A stretch of 64,000 nucleotides of DNA from Myxococcota bacterium (GTDB lineage Bacteria > Myxococcota_A > UBA796 > JAJRTE01): assembly GCA_024278455.1 (NCBI GenBank), contig JAJRTE010000298.1, positions 1 to 64,000 of the forward strand, given 5' to 3'. This document shows positions 59,116 to 64,000 of this stretch, piece after piece. The position numbers were made by a program, and so were the translations under genes. The notes under the pieces are model-generated. The model was not told the origin of the DNA. It saw nothing but the letters and a program-made list of their open reading frames with translations, and searched no databases. Position 1 is the first letter of the stretch. Every line of letters starts with the position of its first letter.

Positions 59116-62100
59116 TCAAGTGCCAGTGCTCTCCGTGCCCTGCTGCGCTGCTGGAGCGCCTCCCGACTCCGAGGAGGTTACGTCCCCGGCCGCGGCTCTC
59201 GGCTTGCGCGCCCGTTTGCGCGCCCGACGCTTGCGCTCCCCCCCGCCCTGCTCATCAGCAGGCCCCTCCCCGGTGGACGCACCGGACCCATCGCCGGTCA
59301 CGGAACCGGCCGTTGCAGGAGACTCGTCCCTCTTCCCCTCCTCCGCGGCAGCGGCGGCCGGTTCTTTCGCCGTCTGCACCGAGTCGGGAGCAGCCACCGA
59401 CTCCTTTTCCTTCTCGTCCGCACGAGGAGGGGGTGCCTCCTCCGAAGATTTCGCCTTCGGCCTGCGGCCACGTTTCCGGGAACGCGATGTCTTCTTCTCT
59501 CCGACGGCAGCAGCCGCCTCCGCGGACGCTGCGGCCTCTTTCTTCTTGTCGGCAGCTCCTGCTTGCTCCTCCTCCGGCGCCCCCGTGCCGAGTTCGTTCT
59601 CCTTCTTCGCCTGTCGAGCTGGTGCCTCCTCCGGAGCCTTCGCCCTCGGCCTGCGACTGCGCTTCCGGGTTAGCCGCGTCCTCTCCTCCCTGTTCTCATC
59701 CGAACGCCTTGCCGTGACCGCGGTTTCTCCCTCCTCCCCGGCTCCCTCCGCCCCTCCTTCCACGGGGGGAGCTGTCTCCCGATCCTCCCGCCTTTCCGAC
59801 GGTCGAGGAGGTGCACTCTGGGAAGACTTCGGCTTCCGGGTGCGCTTCCGAGCGCGCGATGCCTTCGAGCCATCGCCGGCAGCAGAAGGCTGCTTCTCGA
59901 CCGGGGCCACGTCCTCCTTCTCGACCGGGGCCACATCCTCCTTCTCGACCGGGGCCACATCCTCCTTCTCGACCGGGGCCACATCCTCCTTCTCGACCGG
60001 GGCCACGTCCTCCTTCTCGACCGGGGCCACGTCCTCCTTCTCGACCGGGGCCACGTCCTCCTTCCCGGACGCGCCTGGTTCCTCCTCCTCTCGGACCTTC
60101 GCCCCGGGTCTCTCTGCTGCCTGCGTTGCCGGCACACCAGCGGCCGCCCGGCCGGCCCCGACGGCCTTTCGGCTGCGCCCGTGGGAGCGCGACTTTCCGG
60201 CGGGTTCCTCCCTCTTGGTGTCCTGATCGACGCGATCGGCGCGATCGGCGCGATCAGCGCGATCGCTCTCTCGCGTCCGGGTCTCCGGCAACTCGGTGTC
60301 TCGGGCCTTTCCGCGGGATGCCGCGCCTTCTCCCTCCCCCGCCGTCACGCGCCCGGGCTCCTGTGGCCGGGCGGCTTTTTCGCCCGAGCCGGTCGCAGCC
60401 GGCACCTTGCCGGTTCCAGTCTCTCGAGGCGCAGGAACCTCGGGCCGAGAGGTCGGCTCCGTGACCTTCCGGGGGTCCGCACGCCTGGCCGTGCTACGTC
60501 GTGAAGCTTCCGATCTCCGCGAAGCAGGTGCCTCGTCCTGGGCCACCGCGGCCTTGCCGGCGTCGGCCCGGACCCGTTCGCGACGCTCCAGGAGCCGTCT
60601 CAGCGCCTCCCGGCGCTCCTCGATCGAGGTGTGAGATCGACCGGCCACGGCCAACGATTCGAGCGCGGACATTTCGGAGACGGGACCGCTCGGCGCGCCA
60701 CGTCGAGGCTCCCGGGTGGACGCGTCACGCCCGTTCCTACTTCCGGCAACACGGTGCCGGCCCCTGTCCGCCATTTCGGAACGCTCGCGCGGCCCACGAC
60801 TTCGCGAGCGCCCGGTTTCCGGACGCTCCCGTCTCTGCTGTTCATCCCGGGATGTTGGAGACGCCGGAGAAGCGACAGGTTCGGCCGGTCCGACCCGGCG
60901 CGCCGGCTGCCGGCCGTGCGCCGGCCTGTCGGGCTGTTTCACGGAACTGACCGGCGTAGCGCCCCGCGGCTTTCTCCCGTGCGACGATTTCTCCTGGGCA
61001 GCCGGGGGCCGGGCGTCTGCCTCGGCCGGCGGTCTTGTCGTCTCCACCGGCCCTGGCTGGGCCTCGGCGACCTGCTTTGCCATCACCTCCGCCGGCGGTA
61101 CCGGCTCGAGGCTCGGTTTCGGGCCGGGTTGCCTGGTCCCGGCGGACGGTTTTGTCGCCACTTTTCTGGGCGGAACAGCGATGTCCTCCCGCCCCCCCTT
61201 TTCTCCAGCCGGCTCCGGCGACGGGGATTCGGCCCTCTCGATGTGGAACGAGAAGGCCGGCTTCGGTTCCTCGCTGACCTTCCTCCCCTTCAGGCCGGGG
61301 AACAACGCATCGATGTCCTCCCGTCTCCCGGTGGCCATCGCCCGGGCAGCGACCCCGCCGGCCTCCACGCGCGGGCGCTCTTCATCGCCACGTGCGGGCT
61401 CCGCGCCTGCCTTCGTTTTGCTTTTGGGCTCATCCTTCTTCCCGGTCTGGGCGTCCTTGGGCGGTGCACTGGACAAATCCGGGGCCGTGTTTCTCGAGGA
61501 GGATGCCGGCGGAGCAAAGTCCTTTCCCGGGAGCGGAGATGGCTCAGGAACGCGCGCTCGAGAGGCCTGCAAGGGCCTGGACTGCCGGCCAGGGCGAGGA
61601 AATGCTGCCCGCGGACTATCGACCGGCTCCCCGCGCGACGAAGAATGGGAGGGAACCCGGTCCTGGGAAAACCCCTCGAGCTTCGGTGCCTGCGCCAATC
61701 CGTGACCCCGTGCCGCAGTCCGGCCAGGGGCCATGGCGCGGGAGACGCGAGGGGTCGCCTTGCTCGCCCTGGCGCGGGAAGCTTCTGCAGGAACAGTCGT
61801 GGCGGCGCGGCGCGGCGTGTCTCCTGCCCCGGCGCTGGACACGACCGTCCTTCCGGCTGTGACCCGGGTATCCCGCGGCGAGCCACCACGTTCAGGCAAG
61901 CGCCCGGGTTTCGGGACCAGGGCGGGCGGTGGCAGAGCGTCCTTGGCGGCACCCGTGTCTTCTCCGGTCACGACCCGCCGAGCTATCTCTGCCTGGACCC
62001 GGGCATCTCGCGTCAACTCCTCGACGCCCTTGCGCGCGGCGCGCGCCATGCCGAGCTTCCGGCCCGTTTCGAACGACTCGAGCAGTCCGGCACGATCGAT

Positions 62101-62535
62101 GGGACGCCCCTCCCGCTTCAACCGATAGTAGTGCTGGGTCATCTTTCCCAGGCCGTGGTTCCAGGCATAGACCGACGAGAGAGCCAGGAGCGGCCCGGCA
62201 ATGGGAATGCCGAACCTCACGGCGGCGAGCTTGCCCTGCCGCCAAAGGTAGCGGCGGCCGAGCAGCCGAGCCACCTCGCGAACATCCCCCCGCTCCGCTC
62301 GAGCACCCGTCAGCCCGGCGATACCCCGCGCCATGGCCGCATGGACGAGCGCATGGCTCGAAAAGCCAAGCAGGGGCAGCGGCACGAGGTTGAACCCGGC
62401 ACAGATGAGCGACGACCTGTGGATCATCATGTCGATCTGCTCGTCCGTGGAGCGTGAATACCCTGCCACGCTCGCCACCAACCGTTCTCCGAGTTTCTCC
62501 ACCAGTCGATCCAGTGGTCGCGTTACACCCCACAT
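59116..62535 (-). CDS. Large low-complexity protein with an N-terminal membrane domain
   Basis: 1139 residues starting at an ATG with GGAGGG 7 nt ahead. The first about 175 residues are ordered and hydrophobic (STDEQIDMMIHRSSLICAGFNLVPLPLLGFSSHALVHAAMARGIAG; AAVRFGIPIAGPLLALSSVYAWNHGLG). This resembles DUF697-like two-helix membrane domains. The rest is about 960 residues of Arg/Lys/Glu/Pro/Ala-rich disordered sequence. It includes seven EDVAPVEK octapeptides, four RAD-type tripeptides, and four copies of a basic motif of the form R-K-R-x-R-(K/R)-P-(K/R) (for example SRSRKRGRRPKAK) near the C-terminus. Such basic patches bind nucleic acid in RNase E or histone-like proteins, so membrane-tethered nucleic-acid binding is one idea. 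The family is unknown. Confidence 0.7.
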   Translation of the reverse strand: MWGVTRPLDRLVEKLGERLVASVAGYSRSTDEQIDMMIHRSSLICAGFNLVPLPLLGFSSHALVHAAMARGIAGLTGARAERGDVREVARLLGRRYLWRQGKLAAVRFGIPIAGPLLALSSVYAWNHGLGKMTQHYYRLKREGRPIDRAGLLESFETGRKLGMARAARKGVEELTRDARVQAEIARRVVTGEDTGAAKDALPPPALVPKPGRLPERGGSPRDTRVTAGRTVVSSAGAGDTPRRAATTVPAEASRARASKATPRVSRAMAPGRTAARGHGLAQAPKLEGFSQDRVPSHSSSRGEPVDSPRAAFPRPGRQSRPLQASRARVPEPSPLPGKDFAPPASSSRNTAPDLSSAPPKDAQTGKKDEPKSKTKAGAEPARGDEERPRVEAGGVAARAMATGRREDIDALFPGLKGRKVSEEPKPAFSFHIERAESPSPEPAGEKGGREDIAVPPRKVATKPSAGTRQPGPKPSLEPVPPAEVMAKQVAEAQPGPVETTRPPAEADARPPAAQEKSSHGRKPRGATPVSSVKQPDRPAHGRQPARRVGPAEPVASPASPTSRDEQQRRERPETGRSRSRGPRERSEMADRGRHRVAGSRNGRDASTREPRRGAPSGPVSEMSALESLAVAGRSHTSIEERREALRRLLERRERVRADAGKAAVAQDEAPASRRSEASRRSTARRADPRKVTEPTSRPEVPAPRETGTGKVPAATGSGEKAARPQEPGRVTAGEGEGAASRGKARDTELPETRTRESDRADRADRADRVDQDTKREEPAGKSRSHGRSRKAVGAGRAAAGVPATQAAERPGAKVREEEEPGASGKEDVAPVEKEDVAPVEKEDVAPVEKEDVAPVEKEDVAPVEKEDVAPVEKEDVAPVEKQPSAAGDGSKASRARKRTRKPKSSQSAPPRPSERREDRETAPPVEGGAEGAGEEGETAVTARRSDENREERTRLTRKRSRRPRAKAPEEAPARQAKKENELGTGAPEEEQAGAADKKKEAAASAEAAAAVGEKKTSRSRKRGRRPKAKSSEEAPPPRADEKEKESVAAPDSVQTAKEPAAAAAEEGKRDESPATAGSVTGDGSGASTGEGPADEQGGGERKRRARKRARKPRAAAGDVTSSESGGAPAAQQGTESTGT
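59894..60061. repeat. Seven tandem 24-bp repeats inside the low-complexity gene
   Basis: Seven head-to-tail copies with period exactly 24 bp, encoding the octapeptide EDVAPVEK on the minus strand. Copies differ only at one third-codon position (GTCC or ATCC). Near-identity shows recent expansion by slippage or recombination. It is in frame throughout and the copy number could vary between strains. Confidence 0.9.
60231..60266. repeat. Four 9-bp repeats encoding Arg-Ala-Asp-like tripeptides
   Basis: Four units of CGCGATCGG-type sequence in a row (the third and fourth differ by one or two bases), inside the same low-complexity gene. They encode RAD triplets on the minus strand. Confidence 0.8.
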
Positions 62536-62641
62536 CGAAACGCCCTCCAGCCTGCCGCGGTGTGCGCTCACCCCGCGAGGCTCTCAGTCCGATTGTCGTT
62601 CTGCCGGTCGTCTGTCTCGATCATTCTGAGAGTTCTTCTGG

Positions 62642-64000
62642 CTACTCATAGAGAGTATTCGCCACCCTGTCAACGACTTCCCAGTCTCCTGCCCCGTGGA
62701 GGGCCTCCCGAACCCGTGCTGCCACCGCTGCGGCACGTTCCTTTCGCCCCTGGGAATCCAGGACCGGCACCGGCAACTGCTTGATGACAGCGGGCTCGAG
62801 GCGCTTTCGAACCCCATGGTAATCCGGGCACGCTGTCGCTGCCAGAGCCCGCAACCGGCTCGAATTCAGGAGACCCGCCAGGGCGTGGATACTGTAGTCG
62901 GATGCCGGTTCTGCCATGACCAGCGTGTTGGTGCCTTTGATCATGTGGTGGAACGGGTCGAAGCTGGCCCGCAAGGCGTCTGCGGTGCGGGGGATGATCA
63001 GGCGCGGGATCCGACGCCTGACCAGGTTGAGATTCCTCGGGTTGGGAAACGCCCACCACCGCTCGAGCTTCTCCGGTTCCCGGCACGCGGCCTCGAACCT
63101 GGCGGCCACGACCCTGGCCAGGGAGGGGGCCAACGCTTCCACCTCCGCGTAGCGACCCAGCCCGGCCGGGAAGAACACCCACCACCTCCCAGTGGGCTTC
63201 ATCACGGGAAACGTGATTTCCTTGGGATTTCTCACCGCAGGAAACAGCCAGGCACGCTCCTGTTCCGGCAGCGCGGCATGGTCGAGGTCATCGAGTTCGA
63301 GCCAGGCCAGCCAGGAGACGCGAGGTTGATGACCACCGACGACGTGAACGCCGGGCAACGAGCCCAGGGGCACGGTTCGCCGCAGCGAGACATCCTCCCC
63401 GCCCGCTCGACTCCACGGCCGCCCAGGCCAGGCATCCTGGCGCAGATGCACCGGCTTGGACCAGCCGGGAGGTGCGGTGACGCGGGCATTGAGCGCCCAA
63501 TCCGCGAGCGCATCCAGGACCTTCTCGACCTGGCCGGACGAGGCCGAGACCTCCAAGCAGCCAACGCGGTGGCCCGGGGGTGCGGGGCGCTTTTCGGCGA
63601 CCAGGATCATGGAACTCGTGGAAGCGCGGCCGCTCGAGGCGTCCCTGAAGAGTGGCATGTCCTTGCCGAAACGGACGATACATCGCACCGTCATCTGCTC
63701 CAGGAGCCAATCCCGGAGCACGGCGGTCCTGCCAGCGGTGAGCCATTCGTGCGGGATGAGATAGGCGAGCCTGCCACCCTCGCGTAGCGCATGCACGCCC
63801 AGGATCAGGAAGAAGAGGCAGAGATCGGGCTGCTGGTCCCGGTGGCGAGGCCGGCCACGGAGGAGACAGCCGCCGTATCCTCCTTGCTCGAGCCTGGAAC
63901 GAACAAGCGGCGGGATTCGGTGCCACGGCACATAGGGGGGATTGGCGACCACCCGGTCGAACCTGCTGGACAGGGTTTCGAGCCTGGAAAGCGCGTCAGC
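62642..64000 (-). CDS. N6-adenine DNA methyltransferase (Eco57I-like), partial at right edge
   Basis: 453 codons; the frame is open to the window edge, so the N-terminus is missing. Motif IV is FDRVVANPPYVPW near the start. DLCLFFLILGVHALREGGRLAYLIPHEWL (motif V-VI) and the specificity-side segment with PRLIIPRTADALRASFDPFHHMIKGTNTLVMA follow, ending LLNSSRLRALAATACPDYHGVRKRLEPAVIKQLPVPVL. This is the C-terminal half of BREX/Eco57I-class enzymes that combine methylation and target recognition. The nuclease portion, if any, would lie outside the window. A Gly/Arg/Asp-rich loop follows motif IV. Its target cannot be told. Confidence 0.85.
   Translation of the reverse strand, partial: ADALSRLETLSSRFDRVVANPPYVPWHRIPPLVRSRLEQGGYGGCLLRGRPRHRDQQPDLCLFFLILGVHALREGGRLAYLIPHEWLTAGRTAVLRDWLLEQMTVRCIVRFGKDMPLFRDASSGRASTSSMILVAEKRPAPPGHRVGCLEVSASSGQVEKVLDALADWALNARVTAPPGWSKPVHLRQDAWPGRPWSRAGGEDVSLRRTVPLGSLPGVHVVGGHQPRVSWLAWLELDDLDHAALPEQERAWLFPAVRNPKEITFPVMKPTGRWWVFFPAGLGRYAEVEALAPSLARVVAARFEAACREPEKLERWWAFPNPRNLNLVRRRIPRLIIPRTADALRASFDPFHHMIKGTNTLVMAEPASDYSIHALAGLLNSSRLRALAATACPDYHGVRKRLEPAVIKQLPVPVLDSQGRKERAAAVAARVREALHGAGDWEVVDRVANTLYE

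Noticed and set aside
59894-60061. Tandem repeats considered as a CRISPR array
   Set aside because: There are no spacers, the 24-bp period is continuous, and the repeats are in frame within a coding gene.

Overview
This is a high-GC window (about 65% G+C by eye) from a Gram-negative bacterium. The gene content points to the old deltaproteobacterial assemblage (Myxococcota or Desulfobacterota-like, probably uncultured). The clues are a complete type II secretion operon, a protein kinase joined to a formylglycine-generating-enzyme domain, DUF2169-type type VI secretion accessory genes, a eukaryote-like citrate synthase of the Geobacter kind, and many lipoproteins. No rRNA, tRNA, CRISPR array, insertion sequence or phage gene was seen. 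Lineage is inferred from gene families only.

Layout. 1-3140 (minus): a GbsR/MarR regulator, a TolC-like outer-membrane factor and an RND efflux adaptor, an operon running off the left edge. 3532-5818 (plus): an SH3-domain membrane protein, a small coiled-coil protein and a lamin-tail lipoprotein. 6197-8782 (plus): ComEC DNA-uptake channel. 8777-9697 (minus): a methyltransferase. 9794-24953 (minus): gspC-D-E-F-G-H-I-J-K-L-M-N, a whole type II secretion system in canonical order, preceded by a good sigma-54 promoter candidate. 25343-26923: citrate synthase with a visible terminator, a sigma-70-type promoter and an inverted repeat beside it. 26958-30771 (minus): ABC transporter, anchored unknown protein and NtrC-type response regulator. 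31312-34271: a scramblase-like gene, then a compact set of overlapping unknown genes (small ORF, TIGR04255 protein, HEAT-like protein, small acidic/basic protein).

34582-41533: a tandem geranylgeranyl-reductase-like flavoprotein, envelope proteins, a membrane-anchored metallopeptidase and a deoxynucleoside kinase. 41628-46500 (minus): B12-binding radical SAM protein, PAP2-type lipid enzyme and EF-G2-like GTPase. 46753-54010 (plus): YjbQ, Ap4A phosphorylase, kinase/FGE pair, acyltransferase and GpsA-like dehydrogenase. 54017-58984: a C-type lectin, a promoter embedded in palindromes, and a type VI-like accessory/effector cluster. 59116-64000 (minus): a long repetitive disordered protein and a partial DNA methyltransferase.

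Four observations stand out. (a) The palindrome CTCGAG is roughly ten-fold over-represented through most of the window, and rare codons are accepted to keep it. (b) The 30.7-34.4 kb stretch almost lacks it, which marks the unknown cassette there as a likely recent arrival. (c) That cassette carries a probable one-base slip in a G7 tract. (d) At 54.9 kb a near-consensus promoter lies inside two perfect palindromes, ahead of the type VI-like cluster. A single in-frame amber codon also separates the kinase and FGE halves of what looks like one gene.
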